Assembly (NCBI GenBank): GCA_963828385.1
Contig: CAWHEF010000002.1
Span: forward strand, 2,542,001-2,606,000
Length of the DNA stretch: 64,000 nt
Direction: 5' to 3'
Source of the DNA: Bog-756 sp963828385
GTDB lineage: Bacteria; Actinomycetota; Acidimicrobiia; Acidimicrobiales; RAAP-2
The translations under genes were made by a program, and so were the position numbers. The number at the start of each line of letters is the position of its first letter. The first letter of the stretch is position 1. The notes under the pieces are model-generated. The model saw only the letters and a program-made list of their open reading frames with translations. It did not search any database and was not told the DNA's origin. Of the stretch, positions 8,198 to 17,221 are shown one piece after another.

Positions 8198-9503
8198 GGT
8201 GACGTACACCGAGTCACACCGGTACCCGTGGGTCCCGCTGCTCACCGGGGGGTCGGCGCTCGTCCGCTGGAACGTCCCGTTGAGCACCTGGCCGACGATG
8301 TAGCAGTTTCCCGGGGACTTGGTCGCAGGATCGTTGGGGCCGATGATGTGGTTCCCGTCGAAGCTGGTGATCTTGGACAACGCCTGGAGGAGCGAGCCGC
8401 GGCTCGGGTTGGCACCTGCGTTCTGGAGGGCCTGGGCGAACAGCTCGCCCGAGTTCCAGCCGTAGAGGGTGAACAGGTCGATCTTGAACCCGGGTGACAC
8501 CTTGTTCACCCAGTGCTGCATGGTGGAGACCGCCGGGATCGCGGAGGCGTCACCCCCGAGGTAGAGCGCTGTCGACATCTGGAAATAGTCGCCGTCGACA
8601 GCGGAGGGGCCGCCGGACTTGTCGACCAGGTCGTTCGAGTAGGTGGCAGCACCGAGCACCACCTGGGGATGGAAGTTCTGCTGGACCAGGTCCTTCAGCA
8701 ACGAGGACGCGTAGGCGGCGGGCATCTGGTCGATGAAGAGGATCTTCACCCCGTCGTTCTTCATCTGGACCACGTTCTGGGTGAAGTCGGTCTGGGAGAC
8801 GGGATAGACGGGGTCGTAGACCACCTTGAACCCGACCTTTTGCAGGCGCGTACTTCTCGCCCGCCCAGTCGACCTGGGCCGAGGGCTCGTCGGCCACCAC
8901 GGTGGCGGCCTTGTCCACGTCCTTCGGGAACTTCTGCTTGAAGTACAGGAGCGGACCCTCCTGCCACCCGCCGTTCAGAGGAACGGCGCTGAACACGTTG
9001 GGGAGCTTGTTGACCTTCAGGTCGAAGACCTCGGCCACGTCGGGGACGCCCTGGTGCTGGGCGAGAAGCGCCCCGCCATAGTTGTCCTGCAGGGAGAGCC
9101 CTCCGACGAGGGCGAAGTCACTGGTGATGGCGCTCTGGGTGGCCTGCTTGTTCCCCGCTCCGCTGAATCCGTCGTCGGACGAGTGGACGACGATCTGGCG
9201 ACCGTGGACGCCTCCGGTAGAGTTGACGTAGGCGGCGTAGGCCTCGGTCCCGACGGCCGCACCCTTGAACAGGCCGCCGATGGCCAGCGTCGAGACGTTT
9301 CCGACGTTGACGGCGGACGAGGTGATGCCGGTGTGGTCGCTGAACGCGCTCTGCGGGATCTTCGAGCCCGACTTGGTCCCCCCGGACGCCGAGGTCGAGC
9401 TCGAAGCCGAGGCGCTCGTCGAGCCACAGGCCACCGCCCCGAGGGCCAGCAATCCGGCCGTGCCACACGCTGCCAGTCGCGTCTTCCACGATGCAGAACG
9501 CAA
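8183..9503 (-). CDS. Liv-type ABC transporter substrate-binding lipoprotein, one frameshift
   Basis: Extracellular binding protein (Peripla_BP_6 fold, about 439 residues after repair) feeding the LivHM/LivGF importer. The N-terminus has a short basic region, a hydrophobic segment and a lipobox ending in Cys26 (GAVAC), then a Ser/Thr/Gly linker. The mature part contains VNVGNVSTLAIGGLFKGAAVG.., GVHGRQIVVHSSDDGFSG and FALVGGLSLQDNYGG. The frame breaks in an A4 run (minus strand; 8838-8841). Removing one A gives a continuous EKYAPAK-VGFKVVYDPVYP and a length divisible by 3. TTG at 9503 is chosen because AGGGGG lies 4 bases upstream; GTG at 9551 is an alternative without one. A TAGAGT -10 box (9575-9570) gives a leader of about 60 nt. 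Confidence 0.85.
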
Positions 9504-9619
9504 CGATCCCCCTTGGTTCGAGACGAGCGGTGGCGACAGCGGGGCCGTCACCGCCGCGATGACGATGTGACTCTACGTCAGAAACTTTGCTGCGTGTCTA
9601 GCACCGCGCCGGACGGTGG

Positions 9620-10897
9620 TCACAGGCCGCCCGGTTGTTCCTGGTCAGCACGCCGGCCGGCCCGTGCCCGCATGCCCTCGAGGAAGAGCACGGCCCCCAT
9701 GGCGGCGTGCCTGCCCCGGACCGACGCCAGGACGTCGAAGGCGTGCTGGGCGAACGGAAGCTCGGCGTAGGCCACCGGGTTGGGAGAGACCTCGCTGAGG
9801 CGGTCGACGAAGAAGCGGGCGACCGACGGCGGCACGAGCGTGTCGTTCGTCCCCTGCAGCACGAACATGGGCGGGGCGTCCGGAGTGACCCGCCGGTCGG
9901 GGGACGCCTGTCCGAACACGTCCGGATCGTCGGCGTAACGGACCTTCATCACCTTCTGTTCGAGCAGCTCGAGTGCGCCCGGCCCGAATGCACCGAACCG
10001 GTCGGGGGCGCCGGTCATGTCGAAGACGCCGTAGGAGGGTACGCAGGCGTCCACCCGCGTGTCCTCGTCCTCGAACCCCGGCTGCCAGGCCTGCTCGCCC
10101 GGGGTGAGCGCAGCCAGGGCGGCGAGGTGACCCCCGGCCGAGCCTCCGGCGACGGCGATGAAGCCGGGATCGCCCCCGTACTCGGCGATGTGCGCTCGCA
10201 CCCAGGCGAGCGCCCGCTTGCAGTCGACGATATGGGCGGGCCAGGTGGCCCGGGGGCTGAGCCGGTAGTTGATGGCCACACAGACCCACCCGCGTTGCAC
10301 GAGCTCGTGCATGAAGGGGATGCCCTGCTGGCGCTTGTCCCCCATCACCCACGCTCCGCCGTGGATGTAGACGACGACCGGACAGGGCCTGTCGCCGACC
10401 CGCCGCTTCCGGAGGACGTCGAGCTTGTGACGGTAGTTGCCGTCACCCCAGTAGTCGACGTTCCTGATGCGCCGGATGCCCCGGAACCGGAAGGGAACGG
10501 CGAGGACGAGACGCCACCAGCGATTCCAGCGAGGGGTGGGGTCGAACCCGACGACCGCGTCGGGACCACACCCGGCGTCGTCCAGGGCTCGTCGGACGAT
10601 GGGTCCGGCACCCGCCGCCGCCACTGCCAGGCGGATCAGCCCGGCCCAGGAGACCACCGAGATCCCGATCCCCAACCACCACGGCCAGGTGCGTCCGACC
10701 CCGGTCACGGCGAAGCCGACCGTGACTCCCACCTCGACCACCAGCACGTGGATGGGCAGTTCCCCCGGGATCCAACCGAAGGCGAAGCTGACGGCACTCA
10801 AAGGCTCGCGCCGGACGGGCACAAAGGCGTTGACCACGAGTGCCGCGAAGGCCAAGCTGACTGCCAGGAACACCCAGGCCATCTCATCAGTCAACAC
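9620..10897 (-). CDS. Membrane-anchored alpha/beta hydrolase (HSL-type lipase/esterase)
   Basis: 425 residues. The first ~120 contain three or four hydrophobic segments, anchoring the enzyme in the membrane. The C-terminal catalytic domain has the oxyanion motif VYIHGGAW, a nucleophile motif GGSAGG (Ser in AVAGGSAGGHLA), an acid residue after DTLVPP, and the His in FAQHAFD. These are hormone-sensitive-lipase family features. Likely substrates are acyl esters or lipids at the membrane (inference). It is divergent from the WS/DGAT gene 90 bases away, so a linked role in storage-lipid turnover is plausible. The start is uncertain: GTG 10897 or ATG 10882, neither with a clear Shine-Dalgarno. Confidence 0.85.
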   Translation of the reverse strand: MLTDEMAWVFLAVSLAFAALVVNAFVPVRREPLSAVSFAFGWIPGELPIHVLVVEVGVTVGFAVTGVGRTWPWWLGIGISVVSWAGLIRLAVAAAGAGPIVRRALDDAGCGPDAVVGFDPTPRWNRWWRLVLAVPFRFRGIRRIRNVDYWGDGNYRHKLDVLRKRRVGDRPCPVVVYIHGGAWVMGDKRQQGIPFMHELVQRGWVCVAINYRLSPRATWPAHIVDCKRALAWVRAHIAEYGGDPGFIAVAGGSAGGHLAALAALTPGEQAWQPGFEDEDTRVDACVPSYGVFDMTGAPDRFGAFGPGALELLEQKVMKVRYADDPDVFGQASPDRRVTPDAPPMFVLQGTNDTLVPPSVARFFVDRLSEVSPNPVAYAELPFAQHAFDVLASVRGRHAAMGAVLFLEGMRARAGRRADQEQPGGL

Positions 10898-10986
10898 GGT
10901 CTGGGACGATCGGGGGCGACGGTCGGCAGGGTGAGGGTGGCTGCAGGGCCGACGGTGCGCGAGATCACGCCGAGAAAGGAGGGACA

Positions 10987-12591
10987 GTGGAACGACTCAG
11001 TGGGTTGGACGCCAGCTTCCTCTATCTCGAGACCCCCAGCCTCCACATGCACGTGGCCCTCACCATGGTGTTCGACCCGTCGACCGTTCCTGATGGTTAC
11101 TCGTTCGGACGGATGAAGGACACCATCGCCGAACGCCTACCCGCCGCTGCCGTCTTCGGTCGCAAGCTGGTGGAGGTGCCCTTCGGGCTCGACCACCCGG
11201 TCTGGGTCGACGACCCAGATTTCGACATCGACTACCACGTCCGGCTGGCCGCCGTGCCCCGGCCAGGTGGGATGCGCCAACTGGCAGAGCTGGCCGGGGA
11301 CATCGCCGGGCACCAGCTCGACCGTTCGAGGCCCCTGTGGGAGATGTGGTTCGTCGAGGGCCTGGCCGACGGCCAGATCGGGCTCGTGGCCAAGATGCAT
11401 CATTCGACCGTCGACGGGGTGTCCGGAGCGGCGCTGCTCTCGGTGCTGTTCGACCTCGAACCCGATCCGCCGCCCCCTCCTCCCGCCGAGCCTCGGGTCT
11501 CCCGGGCCGACGAACACACACCGTCCCAGTTGGAGCTTCTGACGCAGGCCCTCGTGGCCCGGTCGCTCCGACCCTTCGAGCTGACGAAGGAGATCGTGCG
11601 GACCGGCCGAAGGGTCCTCGACGTGCGCCAGGTCCGACTGAGCTCGCCGTATCGGTCGTATCGGGCCAAAGCCGCCCTCCCGCTGTCGGCCCCGCGCACA
11701 TCCTTCAACACGGCGATCACCAGAAGGAGGAGCGTCGGGTTCACCGCCGTCGGTCTCGACGACGTCAAGCGGGTGAAGAACCACACCGGGACCACCGTGA
11801 ACGACGTGGTGCTCGCCGTCTGCACGGGCGCCCTGCGCTCGTTCCTGATCCAGGGGGACGAGCTGCCCGACAAGCCTCTGGTAGCCGTGGTGCCGGTGTC
11901 GGTGCGTCCCGACGTCGACGCTCCCACCGGTTCCAACCAGGTCTCGTCGATGTTCGTCCAGCTCCCGGTGGACCTGGCCAACCCGCTCGAGCGGCTCGCA
12001 GCCATCCATGAGGGCACCAAGGGGGCAAAGGACGAGCATCACGCCCTCGGTGCCGACGTGCTGCAGAACTGGGCCGAGCACGCCACCCCGAACGTGTTCG
12101 GCGTCGCCGCACGCTTCTACACGCGGATGCGACTGGCCGATCGGCACCGTCCCATCGCCAATCTGGTGATCTCGAACGTGCCCGGGCCCGACTTCCCCCT
12201 CTACCTGAGCGGAGCCGAGCTCAAAGGGGCGTTCCCTCTCGGACCGGTCATGGACGGCATGGGGGTGAACGTGACGATCATGAGCTATCGGGGCATCCTG
12301 TACTGGGGGTTCATCGCCTGCCCGGAGTCCATCCCCCGGTTGCCGAGTCTGCTCGCCGAGGTCCCGACCGCCCTCGATGAACTGCTGGACGGGGCCGGTC
12401 TGGCACCGTCCACCTTCCGGTTCGAGGATCCGGCGGTGTCGGTCGAGCCCTCCGACGCCCTCTTCTCGGCCCGGCAGGACGGCGGTCAGGACGAAACCGG
12501 TCAAGGGGCCGGCGGCCGACAGAGCGCCCGCCGGGGATCGGTGGGCTCCACCGATCGGGAGACCGTGGTGGCCAGGGAGGACGCCGGATGA
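10987..12591 (+). CDS. Wax ester synthase / diacylglycerol O-acyltransferase (WS/DGAT)
   Basis: Makes wax esters or triacylglycerol by acyl-CoA transfer to fatty alcohols or diacylglycerol (534 residues, somewhat longer than the usual ~460). The catalytic HHxxxDG motif is HHSTVDG at 138-144. Other family signatures are MERLSGLDASFLYLETP at the start, PLWEMWFVEGL, NDVVLAVCTGALR, and ISNVPGPDFPLYLSGA with the later GPVMDGMGVNVTIMSY. The C-terminal ~70 residues are a low-complexity extension. GTG 10987 has an excellent AAAGGAGGG. Triacylglycerol or wax storage is common in actinobacteria. The gene leads an apparent transcript into the downstream binding-protein gene. Confidence 0.95.
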   Translation: MERLSGLDASFLYLETPSLHMHVALTMVFDPSTVPDGYSFGRMKDTIAERLPAAAVFGRKLVEVPFGLDHPVWVDDPDFDIDYHVRLAAVPRPGGMRQLAELAGDIAGHQLDRSRPLWEMWFVEGLADGQIGLVAKMHHSTVDGVSGAALLSVLFDLEPDPPPPPPAEPRVSRADEHTPSQLELLTQALVARSLRPFELTKEIVRTGRRVLDVRQVRLSSPYRSYRAKAALPLSAPRTSFNTAITRRRSVGFTAVGLDDVKRVKNHTGTTVNDVVLAVCTGALRSFLIQGDELPDKPLVAVVPVSVRPDVDAPTGSNQVSSMFVQLPVDLANPLERLAAIHEGTKGAKDEHHALGADVLQNWAEHATPNVFGVAARFYTRMRLADRHRPIANLVISNVPGPDFPLYLSGAELKGAFPLGPVMDGMGVNVTIMSYRGILYWGFIACPESIPRLPSLLAEVPTALDELLDGAGLAPSTFRFEDPAVSVEPSDALFSARQDGGQDETGQGAGGRQSARRGSVGSTDRETVVAREDAG

Positions 12592-12612
12592 GCCAGGGAG
12601 GACGCGGATGAG
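12571..12612 (+). repeat. Tandem 21/22-bp duplication at the WS/DGAT stop and next gene start
   Basis: Two adjacent copies, GCCAGGGAGGACGCCGGATG and GCCAGGGAGGACGCGGATG, each followed by AG, differ by one base. The first carries the WS/DGAT stop codon. The second supplies the ribosome-binding site (GGGAGGA) and ATG of the next gene. A local duplication thus seems to have created or copied a translation start. Confidence 0.75.
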
Positions 12613-13995
12613 AAGGATGCGGTCCCGGTCGTGGAACCTCCGAGGCCGATTCCATGTTCGGCCATCGCCACGCACGTCCCCACTGGCAGCGGCGGCGGTG
12701 GCGCTGGCATTGGCGGTCATTGCCTCGGCCTGTGCCGGCGCTTCCGGAGGGGCTGCGACCGGTTCGTCCGGCCCGCCGAGGTCGTCGGGACCGCCACCGA
12801 GCTCGGCGCCCAGCGTGACGCCTCGTCGGTCAGCGTAGGGGCCATCTCCACCATCACCGGGGTCGGGGCCGGCGACTTCGTCGGGCTCATTCCGGGGGTG
12901 CAGGCCTACTTCGACATGGTGAACGCTCAGGGCGGCATCAATGGAAGGAAGCTGGTGCTCGCCCACAGCCTCGATGACGGAGGCAGCCCCTCCACCTTCA
13001 GCCAGCTGGCCCACACCCTTGTCCAGCAGGACCATCTGTTCGCCGCGTTCATCTCGACGTTCTGGTTCACACCCAACCTGTTCGTCGAGTCAGGGACACC
13101 GACCTACGGCTACGACGTCACCGGCAACTGGTCCGGGTCCCCCAACCTCTTCGGTGCCGGCGGGTCGACCCTCGACTATCAGGCCTTGCCCCCGCCTGTG
13201 GCCTACTTCGTCAAGCGCACGGGATCGCATTCGGTCGGACTGATCAGCTACGGGAAGGCATCCCCGGTTCGTACCCGGCGTGCCACGCCGCCGCCCAGGA
13301 CCTGGAGGCGGGCGGGATCAACGTGGCCTACACCGACCTCGACGTCAGCCTCGGCGGTGACTACTCGTCCGCCGTCCAGCAGATGGCGGCCCACCATGTC
13401 GACTTCATCTTGAGCTGCATCGAGGGATCCGATGACATCACCCTCGCCCGGGCCATCCACCAGTACGGGCTGAACGTGCACCAGCTGTGGCTCAACGGCT
13501 ATGACCAGTCGCTGCTCGATCAGTACCGGAGCCTGATGCAAGGCGTCATCGTGGACGCCAACGGCTTCGTCCCATTCTCGGCTGCGACCGACTTCCCCGG
13601 CAGGTACCCGGGCCTCGAGCGCTACCTGTCCGCCATGAAGACGGTACGAGCCGGCAGACGTCACCTCTCAGCTGGCCATGCAGGGATGGTTGTCCGCCGC
13701 CCTCTTCGCCGCCGGCGTGAAGGCTGCCGGCAGCGATCTCACCCAGCAGCGGGTCGTCAGCCTCACCAACCAGATCACGAGGTTCACCGGCGATGGGGTG
13801 TCCGCCATCGTCGACTGGACCCATGCACACGACACGACGACGTTCCCGAACTGCCCGTCGTTCGTGCAGGTCAAAGGGAGCGCCTTCGTTCCGGTGACGT
13901 CGAGTTCGCACCAGGTCTTCATCTGCTTCGACCAGAAGACGAACCTGAAGGACCCGGTCCCGGTCGCTCCTCCGCAGGGGACGCCGGGAACCTGA
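12608..13995 (+). pseudogene. Liv-type ABC substrate-binding lipoprotein with three frameshifts
   Basis: Resembles the binding protein at 8183-9503: basic N-terminus, hydrophobic segment, lipobox Cys42 (VIASAC), Ser/Pro linker, then VGAISTITGVGAGDF, NAQGGINGRKLVLAHSLDDGG and later HHVDFILSCIEGSDDITLARA. The coding frame changes three times: between about 12740 and 12835 (base missing in the GC-rich linker), at about 13256 (one G missing; repair gives YGKGIPGSYPACHAAAQDL), and at about 13651 (one G extra; repair gives KTYEPADVTSQLAMQGW). The net repaired length is exactly 463 codons including stop. Either a recent pseudogene or, more likely, sequence errors. There are no permease or ATPase genes beside it, so it is an orphan binding protein next to lipid genes. 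Confidence 0.75.
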
Positions 13996-14042
13996 GTGCG
14001 GGTCGGATTGGCGTCGTTGACAGCACTTCGAGGAGCGAGCTG

Positions 14043-14444
14043 ATGACTGACCCGACGGCCGAGCTGCACGAGGCGATGCCCTTCTCGGCCACGCTCGCCG
14101 TCTCCGTCCTCTCCTACGCCGCCGAAGAGGTCCGCGCTCGCCTCGAATGGCAGCCGTCCCTGTGCACCGCCGGCGGTGTCCTCCACGGAGGAGCGATCAT
14201 GGCGCTGGCCGACAGCACGGGGGGCGCCTCCGCGTCGCTCAATCTGCCGAGCGACGCCGCCGGGACGACGACCATCGAGTCGAAGTCCAACTTTCTCGGG
14301 TCCGTTCGCTCCGGCGGTGTGACCGCGGTTTCCACCCCGCTCCACGTCGGTAGAACGATCATCGTCGTCGAAACCGACGTGGTGGACGACGACGGCCGCC
14401 GAATTGCCCGAACGACACAGACTCAGCTCGCGCTCATGGGCTGA
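14043..14444 (+). CDS. PaaI-family hotdog thioesterase
   Basis: 133-residue single hotdog domain. The segment CTAGGVLHGGAIMALADSTGG is the family signature, with the catalytic HGG turn and downstream Asp/Ser-Thr. The core strand FLGSVRSGGVTAVSTPLHVGRTIIVVETDV follows, and the C-terminal RTTQTQLALM is typical. Such enzymes hydrolyse acyl-CoA or aromatic acyl-CoA thioesters in the cytoplasm; the substrate is unknown. ATG 14043 has GAGGAG seven bases upstream. It lies 47 bases after the binding-protein gene and overlaps the convergent transpeptidase-like gene by 11 bases. Confidence 0.9.
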   Translation: MTDPTAELHEAMPFSATLAVSVLSYAAEEVRARLEWQPSLCTAGGVLHGGAIMALADSTGGASASLNLPSDAAGTTTIESKSNFLGSVRSGGVTAVSTPLHVGRTIIVVETDVVDDDGRRIARTTQTQLALMG

Positions 14445-15325
14445 GGGCCGGTGCCGGGACGTGTTTGCGAGCGGGCGTTGTGGGGTGCCTGCAGACGCGC
14501 CTGTTGTGGATCGTCGGAGCCAGCCGTACGCTCGGGTCGACATCGACCGGCGCGCCGGCCGGGACGACCCGCAGCCGCTCGAGGTCGCCGGTGAGCACCC
14601 GTATGCCTCCGTTGGTGTCCCTCGCGCCCCAGTGGCCGATCGCTGCCGCCGCAGTCATCGGGCTGCTGATGGTGATGACGGGCTCCCCCGAAACCTCCCA
14701 GTCGGTGACGGAATCAGCGATCGCCGACGTCACGACCACGAACGGTCCGTACGACGGGTCTGGCGGCTTGGCCAGCATGGCCACGAAGAAGGTGCCCGTC
14801 GGAGTAGGGGTCTGCTGGGCGCCGACCGCCGACGGGGCGCACGTCTCGAGGACCCCGCCGCGGAACAGCAGCAGCCTCGTCCGCGAAAAGGTCGACGACG
14901 ATCCGGAAGGCGGTCCGGAAGAGCGACGCGCTCGAGGCCGGAATCCATGCGGTCCGGCTCGAAGGGACCCGGGAGGGCAGGCGCACCTCGATGCGGTCAC
15001 CGGCGACCGAGAGCACGGGAACCTGGGTCGGAGCACCTGCCCATGTCGGAGCGACCGTGCTCTCCGGCGACGCCGACGTCGGCGAGTCAAAGCCCGGCGT
15101 CGGGGTCCTGACGGCGGCGACCAGGCTCCAGGCGGGCGCCGAGAAATACCGCTCTCGTCGTTGGCGTGCGTGCGAGGAGGTGTGCCCGGAGGTTGAGCCT
15201 CTTACGTCGATGAACGCTGCGGCCCCACCCGCACCCAGCACGCAGACGACCAGAACGCCGATGAGCAACGGCCTGCCGACAGGGTTGAGTCCTGAACGGC
15301 GTTGACGGTGTCGGGGACGCCTCAA
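14434..15325 (-). CDS. L,D-transpeptidase-like (YkuD) protein lacking the catalytic Cys, one frameshift
   Basis: About 296 residues after repair. The N-terminus has one hydrophobic segment (LLIGVLVVCVLGAGGAAAF), so the protein is anchored or secreted. An SH3-like stretch follows, then the YkuD domain (VVDLSRTRLLLFRGG.., AVGAQQTPTPTGTFFVAML, GPFVVVTSA). The expected SHGC active-site motif reads TNGG (GHWGARDTNGGIRVL), so the nucleophilic Cys is replaced by Gly while the upstream His remains. The frame breaks at a T4 run (plus 14884-14887); removing one base restores 297 codons. The TTG start at 15325 has GAGGAG just upstream. It may be a non-catalytic peptidoglycan-binding relative. It is divergent from the NodB deacetylase. 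Confidence 0.7.
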
Positions 15326-15350
15326 GCTTCTCCTCGCATTTGCGCCCGCC

Positions 15351-15356
15351 TATTGT
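15351..15356 (+). promoter_or_regulatory. Near-leaderless -10 box of the NodB deacetylase gene
   Basis: TATTGT ends 8 bases before the GTG at 15365, and no ribosome-binding site is present. A weak TTCTCC lies 17 bases further up. It overlaps the divergent TTG-started gene's upstream region. Confidence 0.5.
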
Positions 15357-15364
15357 TGCAGGCG

Positions 15365-16252
15365 GTGACCCCACGGGTAGGACCCTGTCAAGGCTGCGAG
15401 CAGAGCGAACGACTGGGCCGGCGGCGGTTCCTCAGAGTCCTGGCATCCGGCGCCGCGCTCGTCCTCGCCGGATGCGGGGGGACGGTGCAGGCGCTGCGCC
15501 GAGCACCTGCGGGACGCGGTCACCCGTCGCCTCCGGTGGCAGGGCCCGCCCCGGTCCTGAGCGATGCCGACGGCGGCCCGCCGCTCCCCCTCGGTTCGGT
15601 TCCTCCTCCCCACGACGGGGCGCCCCAGATGCTGTGGAAGGGCCCGGGAGGCACGAATCAGATCGCCCTCACCATCGACGACGGGGACTGCGGACCCTGC
15701 ATCGCCCGCTACATCGAGTTCGCCCAGAGCTCGGGCATCCACATCACCTTCAACCCCAACGGCACGTTCAACGATCTGTGGACTCCTACCATCGTCGCCG
15801 CTGTAAGGGAGATGGTGGCCGACAAGCAGGTGCAGATCGGCAACCACACCTGGGATCACGCCAACCTGCTGCCCCTTTCCAACACGGCCATCGTGAACGA
15901 GATTAGCCGGAACGAGAGCTGGATCGAGCAGACGTTCGGCATCACGGCCCGGCCGTACTTCCGACCGCCGTACGGCTACTACAACGAACGCGTCACACAG
16001 GTGGCAGCGGACATCGGGTACACGAGCATCCTGATGTGGAACGGCACGTTCGGTGACGCCAGCGTCATCAGCCCCCAGAGCCTCATAGGGCTCGCCGAGC
16101 AATGGCTCCAACCCGGCACGATCATGCTCGGGCACCTGAACCACGAGACGATCCTCGCGCTGTTCGACCAGATCCAATCGATCATCGCCTCTCGCAACCT
16201 CGAGCCGGTAACTCTCGACGAGATGTTCGGCACGTCGAGAGTTACCGGATGA
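15365..16252 (+). CDS. Tat-exported NodB-type polysaccharide deacetylase lipoprotein
   Basis: 295 residues. The signal has twin-arginine RRRFL at 19-23, a hydrophobic stretch and a lipobox ending in Cys37 (LAGC), so a Tat-exported lipoprotein is predicted. The NodB domain has TIDDGDC with Asp105-Asp106 (usually TFDDGP), the zinc motif NHTWDH (His161, His165) and the RPPYG motif (YFRPPYGYYN). The late His motif is in MLGHLNHE. Such enzymes remove acetyl groups from peptidoglycan or other GlcNAc polymers outside the membrane. Four cysteines (C8, C11 and the pair in DCGPC) are unusual. The start was moved from TTG 15302 to GTG 15365, which fits the -10 box and the signal. Confidence 0.88.
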   Translation: MTPRVGPCQGCEQSERLGRRRFLRVLASGAALVLAGCGGTVQALRRAPAGRGHPSPPVAGPAPVLSDADGGPPLPLGSVPPPHDGAPQMLWKGPGGTNQIALTIDDGDCGPCIARYIEFAQSSGIHITFNPNGTFNDLWTPTIVAAVREMVADKQVQIGNHTWDHANLLPLSNTAIVNEISRNESWIEQTFGITARPYFRPPYGYYNERVTQVAADIGYTSILMWNGTFGDASVISPQSLIGLAEQWLQPGTIMLGHLNHETILALFDQIQSIIASRNLEPVTLDEMFGTSRVTG

Positions 16253-16647
16253 GTGGCATGAGCCAGAAGCGGCCCACCGACCCGAAGCCTGCTCGGGGAA
16301 GCCCGGTCGTGGCGGGCGAGCCGACCGACCGGCGGTTCGCCGAGCTCGTAGCCGTCCTCGCCGACGGCGATCGCGTCGTGGTGGGAGAAGGCCGGGGGTT
16401 CGGTGCCGGCGCCCTCACCGTGGCCGGCCGGATCTTCGCCATACCCCGTGATGGAGGACTCGTGGTCAAGCTTCCGGCCGAGCGGGTGGCCGAGCTCGTC
16501 GCCGACGGGGGCGCGACCACCTTCGACGCCGGCAAGGGACGTCCGATGCGAGAATGGGCCGTCCTCGCCGAGTCCTCCGGAGGACGATGGCAGTCACTGG
16601 CCGAGGAGTCCCTCGCCTTCGTCGCCCGGTCGGGCAAGCGACGATGA
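16249..16647 (+). CDS. TfoX N-terminal-domain-like small protein
   Basis: 132 residues. The segment GAGALTVAGRIFAIPRDGGLVVKLPAERVAELVADG..FDAGKGRPMREWAVL resembles the TfoX N-terminal / YjbR-like fold (GRPMxxW motif). This family is mostly uncharacterised outside competence regulation, and nothing here indicates competence. ATG 16249 overlaps the deacetylase stop (ATGA), so it is translationally coupled to that gene; ATG 16258 is an alternative. Its own stop overlaps the start of the next gene in the same way. Confidence 0.7.
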   Translation: MSGMSQKRPTDPKPARGSPVVAGEPTDRRFAELVAVLADGDRVVVGEGRGFGAGALTVAGRIFAIPRDGGLVVKLPAERVAELVADGGATTFDAGKGRPMREWAVLAESSGGRWQSLAEESLAFVARSGKRR

Positions 16648-17210
16648 GCGGCGAGGACGATCTCGGCGACCTTCGGTCCTCGCTGGAGAGTACCGACCGG
16701 GTCATCGCCGGCATCGGCGCCGATCAGTGGGACAACCCCACCCCCTGCGACGAGTGGAACGTGGGTCAGCTCTTGGACCACCTCGTCGCGGGAAACATGC
16801 ACGTCGCCACGGCCCTGGGCGGCAAGGAGTCGTCGGACGTCGTCTCTGGCACCTCCGGTGACCGCCGGCTCGAAGGGTTCCGGTCCTCAGCCGACGCGCT
16901 GGTAGAGGCGTTCGAGCGGCCGGGGGCACTCTCCGAGATGGTGACGGTCCCGTTCGGCACCGTGCCCGGGACGATGGCGCTGTCGCTGCGCATCACGGAG
17001 ATCCTCGTCCACGGATGGGACCTCGCCCGGTCGACCGGTCTCGAGGTCGCCTTCCCCGACGGGGCCGTCGGTGCGGCGCTGGCGTTCAGCCGGATCGCCA
17101 TCGAACGGGTACCTCCGGGACGCCGCCCGTTTGCGCCGCCGAGGGAAGCTCCGGTGGATGCCCCGTTGATCGACCAGTTGGCCGCCCTCCTCGGCCGGGA
17201 CCCCGGCTGA
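16644..17210 (+). CDS. TIGR03086-type DinB-like metal-binding protein
   Basis: 188 residues of the mycothiol-dependent maleylpyruvate isomerase N-terminal / DinB superfamily. The family signature is QWDNPTPCDEWNVGQLLDHLVAGN near residue 30. The second metal-ligand helix is LRITEILVHGWDLARSTG near 115. The conserved His residues (DHL, VHGWD) would bind a divalent metal. Members probably use mycothiol or act as thiol transferases, but most have no known reaction. It is coupled to the preceding gene by an ATGA overlap and converges on an exporter gene after 11 bases. Confidence 0.85.
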   Translation: MSGEDDLGDLRSSLESTDRVIAGIGADQWDNPTPCDEWNVGQLLDHLVAGNMHVATALGGKESSDVVSGTSGDRRLEGFRSSADALVEAFERPGALSEMVTVPFGTVPGTMALSLRITEILVHGWDLARSTGLEVAFPDGAVGAALAFSRIAIERVPPGRRPFAPPREAPVDAPLIDQLAALLGRDPG

Positions 17211-17221
17211 CGCTGGCAGGT

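Noticed and set aside
9504..9551. Upstream GTG start for the Liv binding protein
   Set aside because: The added N-terminus has no ribosome-binding site and delays the signal peptide. TTG 9503 has AGGGGG in place.
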